Below, in pieces: positions 37,665 through 45,870 of a stretch of DNA of 64,000 bases. The translations under genes were made by a program, and so were the position numbers. The notes under the pieces were generated by a model. It saw nothing but the letters and a program-made list of their open reading frames with translations. It searched no databases and was not told the origin of the DNA. Numbering within the stretch: position 1 is the stretch's first letter; every line of letters begins with the position of its first letter. Origin of the DNA: Halobaculum litoreum (lineage in GTDB: Archaea > Halobacteriota > Halobacteria > Halobacteriales > Haloferacaceae); assembly GCF_030127125.1 (NCBI RefSeq), contig NZ_CP126156.1:2542001-2606000 (forward strand), in the 5' to 3' direction.

Positions 37665-37695
37665 GTCGCTCACGAACGGCTTCGCGCCGAGCGAC
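37665..37695. terminator. Hairpin downstream of the DUF5812 gene
   Basis: gtcgctc (37665-37671) and gagcgac (37689-37695) form a 7-bp stem with a 17-base loop, 30 bases after the stop codon. The sequence resembles the core of the 77-bp repeat (cgctcacgaa...ttcgc). It could be a 3' mRNA end or a dispersed repeat. Confidence 0.35.
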
Positions 37696-38031
37696 CGGTT
37701 TCGACCGATAAACTCCATCCCACGATACCGAATCCTCTCGTGCGCGGGTGGGGTCCGCGGCTCGGCGTCGCCGCGAGGAGCGGCGAACGCCCCGAATCCG
37801 CCGCGTTCGGCAGGTCGAACGCGCCGCCGCTCGCGGGCTCGTCGGGCACGGGTTCGACCCGGTCGCGTTCGGTCGGGCTCCGGTCCCGTTCGGCCCGGGG
37901 TCGGTCGCCGTCCGCGTCGCCTCCCGCCCCCGGCCCCGTCGGTCGGGCCCGGAGCCCGCGGGTCGCCCCGACGGACGCACCCGGGGTCCGATCCGACCGT
38001 GACCGGCGTCGACCGTCGGGCCGCGGGACGG
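37696..38031. other. Non-coding stretch
   Basis: About 335 bases between two genes that end here from opposite directions. Open frames exist on both strands but their translations are Arg/Pro/Ser-rich, as expected from GC-biased noise. A gataaac element at ~37708 is AT-rich but leads to no plausible gene. I see nothing else. Confidence 0.5.
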
Positions 38032-38343
38032 CTACTCCGTCGGCCCGGCCGCCGACTGCACGCGCCAGCCGCCCGCGACGCTGCCGCGCCGCTCGACCAG
38101 TTCGATCGCGGTGTCGTCGCCGACGCGGCTCCCGCCCTCGACGGCCTCGACCCGGAACGTGAGGTCGAGCGAGTCGCCGCAACAGCCGACGTCGACGAAC
38201 TCCGCCCGCTCGTCGCCGACGCGGGGCGCGTCGAGCATCCGGCGCAGGTAGTTCCGGTAGCGGTCGGTGCCGATCTGGTCGCGGCCCCACTCGCTCAGGC
38301 CGTCCGGGAACGAGAGCACCACGCGCGTCGCCTCGGGACTCAT
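38032..38343 (-). CDS. Small conserved-looking hypothetical protein
   Basis: 103 residues, acidic, no membrane segment. Starts MSPEATRVVLSFPDGLSEWG, continues DQIGTDRYRNYLRRMLDAPR and FVDVGCCGDSLDLTFRVEAV with an adjacent Cys pair (~53-54), and ends WRVQSAAGPTE. The alternating strand pattern and good codon bias argue that it is real. No family recognised; the CC pair might bind a metal. Confidence 0.65.
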   Translation of the reverse strand: MSPEATRVVLSFPDGLSEWGRDQIGTDRYRNYLRRMLDAPRVGDERAEFVDVGCCGDSLDLTFRVEAVEGGSRVGDDTAIELVERRGSVAGGWRVQSAAGPTE

Positions 38344-38651
38344 GTCCGCGCGTACGCGCCGCGGGACCATCGGCGTGTCGGCGGCGTGCGCGACCGACGC
38401 CGATCCCGTCGACACCGCCGACGGCGACCGGCTCGCAGAGCGGCCGTCGTTCGGCTCGCGGGGATTCTGTATCGCGGGGAGGGGTTTACCGACGGGCCGA
38501 CCCGGGGCAGATCGGAGTCGTCCCGGCGGTCTCGACGGCGTGTGCGGATCCCGGACGGGCGTCGATCGGCGCCGTCGACCCACGAGACCGGCTGAAACCC
38601 CGGCAGCCCCGAAGAAGAAGGCTTATTCGGCGCGCGGGGGGAGCGGCACGC
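38344..38651. other. Intergenic stretch with the secF promoter
   Basis: No gene seen. cttatt (38622-38627) lies 24 bases before the secF ATG and is the likely TATA element of a leaderless secFD message. The rest, 38344-38610, has no clear feature. Confidence 0.5.
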
Positions 38652-39527
38652 ATGGCTCGATTCGAGGTACCGGAGGTCGACTACACCCGGTACGACAACC
38701 GGCAGCTCGCCGCGGTTCCGCTCGCGGTGTTGGCCGTCGCCCTCCTCGTCATCGGCGGGTTCTACGTGACGACGGGCGCGCCGGTCGACCCCGGGTTGGA
38801 CTTCGTCGGCGGCACCGAGCTCCGGCTCGGCATCGACGCGTCGGAGGAGCAGGCACGCGAACAGATCGCCGGGGCGTTCGCCGCGACGCCCGACTCGGTC
38901 CAGCGGATCCAAGGCGAGAACGTGTACGTGGTGACCTTCGAGGCGTCGGAGGCGACCGCGGGCGAGCTCGAGGCCCAGGCCGAGGACGCCGGGTTCGCGG
39001 TCCGGTCGGTCGACTCGGTGTCGGCCTCGTTCGGCTCCGGCACACAGACGCAGGCGCTGCTGGGCGTCGCCGCGGCGTTCGTCGGGATGGCGGCGCTCGT
39101 GTTCGCGATGTTCCGGACGTTCGTCCCCAGCATCGCGGTCGTCGTCTCGGCGTTCTCCGACATCGTGATCCCGGTGGCGCTGATGAACCTGCTCGGCATC
39201 GAACTCACCCTCGGGACCGTCGCGGCGCTGCTGATGCTGATCGGGTACTCGGTCGACTCCGACATCCTGTTGAACAACCACGTGCTCCGGCGCTCGGGTG
39301 ACTTCTACGAGTCCACCCACCGCGCGATGCGCACCGGCGTGACGATGACGCTCACGTCGCTGGCGGCGATGGCCGTGATGGCGATCGTCGCGACGCTGTT
39401 CGGCATCGGCCTGCTCTCCAGCATCGGGATCATCCTGGTGTTCGGGCTGACGGCGGACCTGATGAACACGTACCTGCTCAACGTGTCGCTGCTTCGCTGG
39501 TACAAGTACGAGGGGGTGGCCCGATGA
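38652..39527 (+). CDS. secF: Protein-export membrane protein SecF
   Basis: 291 residues with six helices. The first periplasm-like loop begins GLDFVGGTELRLG (~52-64); the membrane core has IVVVVSAFSDIVIPVALMNLLG, LLMLIGYSVDSDILLNNHVLR and GLTADLMNTYLLN, as in archaeal SecF. With SecD it assists late steps of Sec translocation. In archaea secF precedes secD; here its stop overlaps the secD start (ATGA). Confidence 0.96.
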   Translation: MARFEVPEVDYTRYDNRQLAAVPLAVLAVALLVIGGFYVTTGAPVDPGLDFVGGTELRLGIDASEEQAREQIAGAFAATPDSVQRIQGENVYVVTFEASEATAGELEAQAEDAGFAVRSVDSVSASFGSGTQTQALLGVAAAFVGMAALVFAMFRTFVPSIAVVVSAFSDIVIPVALMNLLGIELTLGTVAALLMLIGYSVDSDILLNNHVLRRSGDFYESTHRAMRTGVTMTLTSLAAMAVMAIVATLFGIGLLSSIGIILVFGLTADLMNTYLLNVSLLRWYKYEGVAR

Positions 39528-41157
39528 GCGCCTGGGAGACGATCAAGGACAACTGGCGGGTCGTCCTCCTCGTCGCGATGCTCGTGTTGTCGACGGTGTT
39601 CCTGTTCGCCCCCGGCATCGGCGGCGCCTCCGGCGGCGCGACCGCGAACGGCACCGCCGACGGCGCCGGCGGGCCCTGGCCGAGTCGGCCGGGTTCACCA
39701 ACCTCCAGTACGGGCTGGAACTGTCCGGCGGGACGCGCATCCGCGCGCCGCTGGCCGGCGTCCACGCGACCGGCGTCGACTTCGGCGGGCAGAACGTCTC
39801 GACGGTCGAGGCCCGCGTCGCCGCCCAACTGTCCGGCGTCGACGTGACCGACGTCACCGCCCGGCCGCCGGGCACCTACACCCAGCAGGACGTCACCCAA
39901 CAGACCGCCACGGTGGAGCTGACGACCGAGAACGCCACCACCGACGACCTCGCTGGCGCCCTCGACGCGGCCGGCTACGGCTACGAGGAGGTGCAGGAGG
40001 GCGTCACCGACGTGACGATCCAGCAGGCGGTCGTCGTGCTCCGGTCGAAGGTGAACGAGGCCGGCCTCTCGGGCGGCTCCGTCCGCACCGTCGAGAGCGG
40101 CGGCGAGAACTTCGTGCTCATCGAGGTGCCCAACGAGGACCGCTCGGAGGTCGTCGACCTCGTGGACTCGCGCGGGACCGTCCGCATCGTCGTCTACCAC
40201 CCGGTGCAGCAGAACAACACGACGACGTACGTCAACACCACGGCGATCACCCAAGAGCAGTTCCAGAGCGTCGGGACGGCCCGGCAGAACGACGCCGGCG
40301 GCGCGTTCGTCCAGGTGGCCGTCCGCGAGGACGCGGCGCCGGGCGTCCGGCAGACGTTCGTCGACACCGGCGTCGCCCGGCAGGGCGGCAGCGAGTGTCG
40401 CTACGAGTCGAGTCCGCAGTCGACCGAGCCGTGTATCCTCGTCGTCCGCGACGGCGCGGTCGTCTCCTCGTTCGGCATGGACGGCGGGCTCGCGTCCACG
40501 ATCCGCTCGGGCGAGTGGGTGAACAACCCGACGTTCATCCTGACGACCGGGCAGGGCCAGGAGGCGTTCCAGCGCGCACAGGAGGTCTCGGTCGACCTGC
40601 GCGCCGGCGCGCTCCCCGCGCCGCTGGCGCTCGACGAGGGGACGACGACCACCGTCACCGCCTCGCAGGGCGCGTCGTTCCGCACCGACTCGCTGATCAT
40701 CGGGCTGCTCGCGGTGTTCACCGTCGCGGGCGTCGTGTTCCTCCGTTACGGCCGGCCGCAGGTGGCCGCCCCGATGGTGGTCACCGCGCTGTCCGAGGTG
40801 GTCGTGCTGCTCGGGTTCGCGGCGTTCATCCGCTACCCGCTGGACCTGTCGGTCATCGCGGGCTTCATCGCCGTCATCGGGACCGGGGTGGACGACCTCG
40901 TCATCATCGCCGACGAGGTGATGAGCGAGGGCGACGTGAACTCCCGGCGCGTGTTCCAGTCGCGCTTCCGCAAGGCGTTCTGGGTCATCGGCGCCGCAGC
41001 CGCGACGACGATCATCGCGATGTCGCCGCTGGCGGTGCTGTCGCTCGGCGACCTGCAGGGCTTCGCCATCTTCACCATCCTCGGCGTGCTCGTCGGCGTG
41101 CTGATCACCCGGCCGGCGTACGGGGACATCCTCCGCGTGCTGCTGACCGACCGCTGA
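39524..41157 (+). CDS. secD: Protein-export membrane protein SecD, frameshifted
   Basis: N-terminus MSAWETIKDNWRVVLLVAML is in one frame and the rest in another. The switch is at the G-run 39671-39673; one added G gives AGGALAESAGFTNLQYGLELSGGTR. The long first extracytoplasmic domain, the six-helix core (SLIIGLLAVFTVAGVVFLRYG, FIAVIGTGVDDLVIIADEVM) and the C-terminus are intact; corrected length 544. SecD is expected to be functionally required together with the intact SecF, so an assembly error is the best explanation. Confidence 0.92.
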
Positions 41158-41220
41158 GGTCGGGCGCGGGCCGACGCCCCGCCGCGGAACACTTTTCGGG
41201 TCGCTCGCGTCGCCGGGAGC

Positions 41221-41562
41221 GTGCCCTCCGACGACGGCCGCGGCCCCGCCGAGCCGACGACCCGCGACGCCGACGGCGACGCGACCGACGCCGCCACCGA
41301 CCTGACCGAAGCCGACGTCGAGCGGATCGTCCGCCGCGTCGTCCGCGAGGAACTCGACCGGGCGGACCGGTCGCGCGGCTCGTCGCCGTGGACGGTGCTG
41401 GCCGGCGTGTTCGTCGGCTTCGCCGTGATCCTGCCGCTCTCGGCGCTGGTCCTCTCGTCGCTGCTCGACGTCGGGCTCCCCGTCGAGGCCGTCGGCGTGC
41501 TCGCGCTCCTCGCGTTCCTCGCGCTGGTCGCCTACGGCTGGCGGTTCCCGCCGTTCCGCTGA
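41221..41562 (+). CDS. Small two-helix membrane protein
   Basis: 113 residues, GTG start. Acidic N-terminal ~30 residues, an amphipathic stretch (LTEADVERIVRRVVREELDR), then two hydrophobic helices (~58-82 and ~87-106). It follows secD by 63 bases. The helix before the membrane part resembles an assembly or coiled segment. No family recognised. Confidence 0.7.
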   Translation: MPSDDGRGPAEPTTRDADGDATDAATDLTEADVERIVRRVVREELDRADRSRGSSPWTVLAGVFVGFAVILPLSALVLSSLLDVGLPVEAVGVLALLAFLALVAYGWRFPPFR

Positions 41563-41643
41563 GCGCGACTCCGGATCGTCGCGCTGTCTGGCGATTCGAC
41601 TGTCACGGAACGGACGTCCCGAACCCCCCGACGGGGGTGCGAC

Positions 41644-42317
41644 TCAGAACTCGTCGAGCGCCGACTGCTCGTTCGCCGCGAGCAGGTCGTCGCAGGTGGA
41701 CCACGACCGGCGGGCGCACGCCGGCAGGTCGCCCTCGCGGGCGACGTACTCGCGGAGGAACGCGCGGGTGGTCGGGTCGGAGGGGTAGCCCGACCCGATC
41801 CCGTCGTAGCCGCGGCTGCGGTACTCCTCGTCCAACGCGGCGACGACGCGGTCGCGCTCCACCTTCGCGACGACGCTGGCGGCGGCGACGACGGGGTGCG
41901 ACTCGTCGGCGCCGTGTTCGGCCGTCACGGCGACGCTCGCGCCGGGGTGTGTCTCCGTCCCCCGGCGACCGCGTCGGCGACGCGGCGGGCGAACCGCGAC
42001 TCGCTGGTGTCGCCGGCGTCGACCACGGCGTCGTCGCCGTCGCGGGCGACCTGCGCCAGCGCCTCGGCCTGTCCGGCGACGGTGAGCGTGTTCATGTCCG
42101 TGTCGGGCGCGTCGATGCGCTCGACGGCGACGTGGGCGACCGCGACGGCGACGCGGTCGTCGTCGCGGAGGGCGGCGTCGAGTTCCTCCCTGCGCGCCGG
42201 CGTGAGGCGCTTGGAGTCGTCGACGCCGTCGGGGATCGCGGCGGGGTCGGCGCGGACCGCGCCGGCGACCATCGGGCCGAGGACGGGTCCCTTGCCGGCC
42301 TCGTCTGCGCCGAGCAT
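41644..42317 (-). CDS. rnhB: Ribonuclease HII, frameshifted
   Basis: MLGADEAGKGPVLGPMVAGA carries the DEAGKG motif (first catalytic acids), then DDSKRLTPARREEL and DTDMNTLTVAGQAEAL. The frame breaks at the C-run 41959-41963 (G-run on the coding strand). One added base continues GGTETHPGASVAVTAEHGAD, then HPVVAAASVVAKVERD with the remaining catalytic region and GSGYPSDPTTRAFLREY. Corrected length 224. It cleaves RNA of RNA-DNA hybrids and misincorporated ribonucleotides. Confidence 0.9.
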
Positions 42318-42393
42318 GGCTGGGGGTCACCGAGGGACGGCAAAAGCGTACGGTTCGCGGTCGCGCCGGCGGGTCGGCGGGTCGGGGGGTCGG

Positions 42394-43755
42394 TTACGCC
42401 TCGGCGTCGGCGGCGTCGTCGCCGCGACCGTCCTCCAGGAAGTACTCCGGCTGTTCGAACGCCTCCGCCTCGCCCTCGACGGCGAGCACGTCCAGCGCCG
42501 TCACCACCGCGTCGACGCCGAGCAGGCCCGCGAGGCTCGGCTCCGTGCGCCCCTCGTCGCCGCTGATCAGCTCCTTGATGTAGAGGCCGCCGTCGCCGTG
42601 GACCTCGACGGTCGCGTGGCGCGGGTCCTCCAGCTCGGCGGTGACCTCGTGGGCGACGCGGGTGCGGGTCATCGACGCCCGACGGTGGTCGACGCGGTTC
42701 GGGGTGTACTGCTCGACGGTCGCGCCGTCCAACTCGGCGACCGCCGCCGCGAGGTCGTCTTCGCTCACGTCGCCGCCGAACTCGACGGCCGCGCGGTAGC
42801 GCTTCGTCGCGTCGAGCTCCTTCACGCGGGCGACCATCTCGTGGCTACACAGCCGCAGCCCCTCGACCTCGACCTTCCCGTCGGCGAAGGCGTTGATGTC
42901 CGATTCGAGCCGCTGTACGTCGATCTCGCGGCGGCGCGGCTCGTCGACCTCGATCACGAACGGACGGCCCGTCCCGAGCATCAGCGCGTCAACGTCCTCG
43001 CGGCCGGCGCCGTGGAACGTCGAGTCGACGCCCTCCATCACCTCCTCGACGACGGGGGCGGTGAGCTGCTGGACGCTCTCGGGATACAGGTAGCCCGAGC
43101 CGTCGCAGGTGTCGCACGGCTCGCGGCCCTGTCGTCCGGAGCCGCGGCAGTCCGAGCAGGGCCACTCGGTCTGGGGGATGTCGCGCTCCAGCTTCCGGTA
43201 GCGGCCGTACACGTGCGCGGAGTTGACCGTCGCCTCGACGCGGTCGGCGTCGACGTCGAGGAGGAACTGGACGTGCGGGCGGTCGAAGTCGACCTCGGTG
43301 CCGGTGACCTGCCCGACGCGCTTGCCGACCTCGCGGTTCAACTCCTTGCGGAGCGGTTCGCCGGCGTCGGGGTCCATCCCGGCGTCCTCGCGCAGCAGGC
43401 GGTCGTTCTCCTCCGCGAGCGGCGGGACGCGCGTCCCGACCTGGTAGGTGGCGTACTCGTAGTCGGCGACGGCGTCGGCGGCGCGCTCGGCGAACTCGTC
43501 GACGCGCTCGAACACGCCCTCGCACACCCAGCAGTCGTCCGTGGCGCCCGGCTCGAAGTCCGCGTCGTCGGCGAGCGCGACGGCGACCCGGAGGCCGCGG
43601 CCGCGCTCGTGGTTGCCGAGGCCGAACGAGCGCTCGGCGAACGGGCGGCCCAGACAGTGGTCACACAGCGGGCCGGTCGCCAGCAGCGCCCGAGCGGTGT
43701 CGAGCACGTCGGCGAAGCCGGGCCCCTCGTCGGCGTCGGCGGCGGGATCGCTCAT
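42394..43755 (-). CDS. pus10: tRNA pseudouridine(54/55) synthase Pus10
   Basis: 453 residues. N-terminal zinc/THUMP-like part with CDHCLGRPFAERSFGLGN and CWVCEG; an internal CSDCRGSG...CDTCDGSG cluster (~200-220) looks like a second zinc site. The catalytic region is FHGAGREDVDALMLGTGRPF (~248-267), whose Asp is the nucleophile. It makes pseudouridine 54 and 55 in the T-loop of archaeal tRNAs. The partner TrmY, which methylates pseudouridine 54, is encoded at 61587. Confidence 0.95.
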   Translation of the reverse strand: MSDPAADADEGPGFADVLDTARALLATGPLCDHCLGRPFAERSFGLGNHERGRGLRVAVALADDADFEPGATDDCWVCEGVFERVDEFAERAADAVADYEYATYQVGTRVPPLAEENDRLLREDAGMDPDAGEPLRKELNREVGKRVGQVTGTEVDFDRPHVQFLLDVDADRVEATVNSAHVYGRYRKLERDIPQTEWPCSDCRGSGRQGREPCDTCDGSGYLYPESVQQLTAPVVEEVMEGVDSTFHGAGREDVDALMLGTGRPFVIEVDEPRRREIDVQRLESDINAFADGKVEVEGLRLCSHEMVARVKELDATKRYRAAVEFGGDVSEDDLAAAVAELDGATVEQYTPNRVDHRRASMTRTRVAHEVTAELEDPRHATVEVHGDGGLYIKELISGDEGRTEPSLAGLLGVDAVVTALDVLAVEGEAEAFEQPEYFLEDGRGDDAADAEA

Positions 43756-43868
43756 GGCGGTGCTCGTCGCGGCGCGCGGTAGGCCCTTTCGGTCGCGACC
43801 GAACGGGCGAGTCGCGGTCGTCGTCGCCGTCGCTCGCGGGCGAGCGGTCGAAACCGGGGTTCGCGGCG

Positions 43869-44207
43869 CTACTCGCCGGCGACGGCGGCGCCGTCGGCGC
43901 TATCGGGCGGGACCGCCCGCACGGCGGTGACCGTCACGTCGTTCACGCCGAACGTGTCGGCGAGCGCGTCGGCGACGGTCTCGGGCGTGTCGCCCGCGTC
44001 GGCCGCGAGCGACACGGTCGCCTCGGCCTCGACCGTGAGGTCGTTGAGGCCGGGCTGGAGGCCGCGGATGTCGAGCGTCTCGACGGCGGCGACGGGGTCG
44101 GCGCGGCGGAGCTTCGTCTCTGCGCCCTCGGCGAGGTCGCCGGGGGCCGAACGGGACACTGCGATCGTCATGCTGGCGTCGGCCAGTCGGTGTCGGTGGA
44201 CCGACAT
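43869..44207 (-). CDS. Small hypothetical protein
   Basis: 112 residues from ATG 44207, or 100 from an in-frame ATG at 44171 (MTIAVSRSAPGDLAEG). Alternating beta/alpha pattern with VEAEATVSLAADAGDTPETV and FGVNDVTVTAVRAV suggests a small ferredoxin-like fold. Acidic, no membrane segment, no recognised family. It lies between pus10 and another small gene, all on the minus strand. Confidence 0.6.
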   Translation of the reverse strand: MSVHRHRLADASMTIAVSRSAPGDLAEGAETKLRRADPVAAVETLDIRGLQPGLNDLTVEAEATVSLAADAGDTPETVADALADTFGVNDVTVTAVRAVPPDSADGAAVAGE

Positions 44208-44357
44208 AGACTCCCTGCGCGGCTCGAACGCGCGTGCAGGCCGGCCCGTGGGAGCGGGGCGGCCGCGCGACTGCGGGACGGTCGGGGAACCTGAACGGTG
44301 GACGGGACAAGGGTGCGTCCGCCTCCGCTCGGGTCGACCCCGAGAACCGTCGCCGCG

Positions 44358-44567
44358 TCACGCGGCGATGGAGGCGGACGGTACGAGCGTCGGAGCGGAG
44401 GTCCCCTCGGCGCCGTCGACGCCGGCTCCGGTCCGGTTCGCGTCGCCGACGGCGGCGAACGCGGGGGCGGACCGGGCGGCGACCGCGGCGAGGGCCGTGA
44501 CCGACGACATCGCGTACCCGTCGCTGCCGTGTGCGGGGCAGGCGGCGAGTGCGATGTGGTCGGTCAT
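44358..44567 (-). CDS. Short hypothetical protein, divergent from the TFB gene
   Basis: 69 residues, MTDHIALAACPAHGSDGYAM, then an Ala/Ser/Thr-rich, weakly hydrophobic stretch and a low-complexity tail. Supported by an SD (ggagg, seven bases before the ATG) and a TATA element 45 bases upstream. The CPAHGSDGYAM segment has conserved-looking Cys/His. No family recognised; could be a small redox or metal peptide. Confidence 0.5.
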   Translation of the reverse strand: MTDHIALAACPAHGSDGYAMSSVTALAAVAARSAPAFAAVGDANRTGAGVDGAEGTSAPTLVPSASIAA

Positions 44568-44612
44568 GCGTGGCCTCCGACTCTCGTCGTGTCCGATCGC
44601 TGAATGGCACAA

Positions 44613-44622
44613 GGTTTAATAC
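44613..44622. promoter_or_regulatory. Shared AT-rich TATA element, readable on both strands
   Basis: ggtttaatac reads as GGTTTAATAC on the plus strand and GTATTAAACC on the minus strand; both are acceptable TATA boxes. Minus: start ~44592, 25-base leader to the gene at 44567. Plus: start ~44645, giving a transcript that would include the folded element at 44701-44801 and possibly the TFB gene. Confidence 0.5.
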
Positions 44623-44700
44623 TTCCCCCACATTGCGAGCGATTGGCACGCAGGGAACCGCCCAGCGGCGGCCGTATCCGTTCGGCGACACTCTTATGTG

Positions 44701-44801
44701 ACCGAGTTGAGTCTGCGTTAGCGGGATGCCGGAATCGTATCGTGGGCCCGAGACTGGTGACTCTCGGTTGCCCGACGCAGACCGCGGTGGTACAACTCGG
44801 T
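44701..44801 (+). ncRNA. Candidate structured RNA or TFB leader element
   Basis: Three nested perfect helices read directly from the sequence. Outer: 44701-44709 (accgagttg) with 44793-44801 (caactcggt), 9 bp. Middle: 44711-44718 (gtctgcgt) with 44775-44782 (acgcagac), 8 bp. Apical: 44744-44753 (gggcccgaga) with tctcgg 44762-44767 and gccc 44770-44773, 10 bp with a two-base bulge and an 8-base loop. An ACA trinucleotide follows at 44805-44807, so an H/ACA-like guide RNA is one possibility; a 5' leader element of the TFB gene (start 44851) is another. A second TATA-like cttatg lies at 44693. No known Rfam family recognised. Confidence 0.5.
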
Positions 44802-44850
44802 CGAACACGAACTACGGCGGTTCGGGGGCGATCGCGGAGCGAGCGCGCCA

Positions 44851-45798
44851 GTGACGACGACGCGACGCGAGCGCGAACGCTCCGACGAACAGCACGCGGA
44901 CACGGTCGACCCCGACGAGGTGGACGAGGCGGACCTCGTCCGCACCGACGACGGGGAGCTGATCCACGAGCCGACGGGCCTCATCATCGAGGAGGACAAC
45001 GTCGACCGCGGGCCCGAGTGGCGCGCGTTCAACGCCACCGAGCGCGACCGCAAGAGCCGCGTCGGGTCGCCGATGACCCAGACGATGCACGACAAGGGGC
45101 TCACGACCAGCATCGACTGGCGCAACCGCGACGCCAGCGGCCGCCAGCTGTCGGCGGAGAAGCGCTCGCGGATGGAGCGCCTCCGCACGTGGCAAGAGCG
45201 TATCCGCACGCAGGACGCCGGCGAGCGCAACCTCCAGTTCGCGCTCTCGGAGATCGAACGGATGTCCTCCGCGCAGGGCGTCCCGAAGTCCGTCCGCGAG
45301 GTCGCGTCGGTGATCTACCGGCGCGCGCTCTCGGAGGACCTCATCCGCGGGCGCTCCATCGAGGCGATGGCGACGGCGAGCCTCTACGCCGGCTGTCGCC
45401 AGGAGGGGATCCCGCGCTCGCTCGACGACTTCGTGAGCGTCGCCCGCGTCGAGCGCCGCGAGATCGCCCGCGCGTACCGCTACATCTCCGGCGAACTGAA
45501 GCTGGCGCTGAAGCCGGTCGACCCGGTCGAACACGTGCCCCGCTTCTGTTCGGAGCTGAACCTCCCGGAGGCGGTGAAACGCCGTGCCACGCGGATCGTC
45601 GACGAGACGACCGCGCAGGGCCTCCACGCCGGCAAGTCGCCGACTGGGTACGCCGCCGCCGCGATCTACCTCGCGTCGATGCTGTCCGACGAGAAGCGCA
45701 CCCAGTCGGAGATCGCCGACGTGGCGGACGTGACGGTCGTCACCGTCCGCAACCGCTACAAGGAGCAGATGGACGCCGTGGACCTCGGCTCCCTGTAG
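44851..45798 (+). CDS. tfb: Transcription initiation factor IIB variant lacking zinc-ribbon cysteines
   Basis: 315 residues, GTG start. The two cyclin repeats (~115-205, ~215-305) are intact, with RNLQFALSEIERMSSAQGVP, GRSIEAMATASLYAGCRQEG and GKSPTGYAAAAIYLASML. The B-finger/linker region GSPMTQTMHDKGLTTSIDW is kept. The N-terminal ribbon is recognisable by position (DGELIHEPTGLIIEED then RGPEWRAFN), but all four metal-binding Cys are gone and there is no Cys in the first ~175 residues. It may be one of several TFB paralogues with promoter-specific roles and altered RNA polymerase contact. Confidence 0.93.
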   Translation: MTTTRRERERSDEQHADTVDPDEVDEADLVRTDDGELIHEPTGLIIEEDNVDRGPEWRAFNATERDRKSRVGSPMTQTMHDKGLTTSIDWRNRDASGRQLSAEKRSRMERLRTWQERIRTQDAGERNLQFALSEIERMSSAQGVPKSVREVASVIYRRALSEDLIRGRSIEAMATASLYAGCRQEGIPRSLDDFVSVARVERREIARAYRYISGELKLALKPVDPVEHVPRFCSELNLPEAVKRRATRIVDETTAQGLHAGKSPTGYAAAAIYLASMLSDEKRTQSEIADVADVTVVTVRNRYKEQMDAVDLGSL

Positions 45799-45834
45799 GC
45801 GGGCGGTTTCGTCGTTGATTCTCGGACGGCCGAC

Positions 45835-45843
45835 GTTATATAC
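45835..45843 (+). promoter_or_regulatory. TATA box of the DICT-domain gene
   Basis: gttatatac, 27 bases before the GTG at 45871. A strong element that predicts an essentially leaderless transcript separate from the TFB gene. Confidence 0.65.
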
Positions 45844-45870
45844 ACCGAGACGGTCGCCCGGTGTAGAGAC

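Noticed and set aside
37748..38002. 84-codon open frame between the DUF5812 gene and the next
   Set aside because: Arg/Pro/Gly-rich translation with no start context and no family-like pattern.
44645..44815. Intron-containing tRNA, SRP RNA or RNase P RNA
   Set aside because: No T-loop consensus or 7-bp acceptor pair is present and the length is too short for SRP or RNase P RNA.
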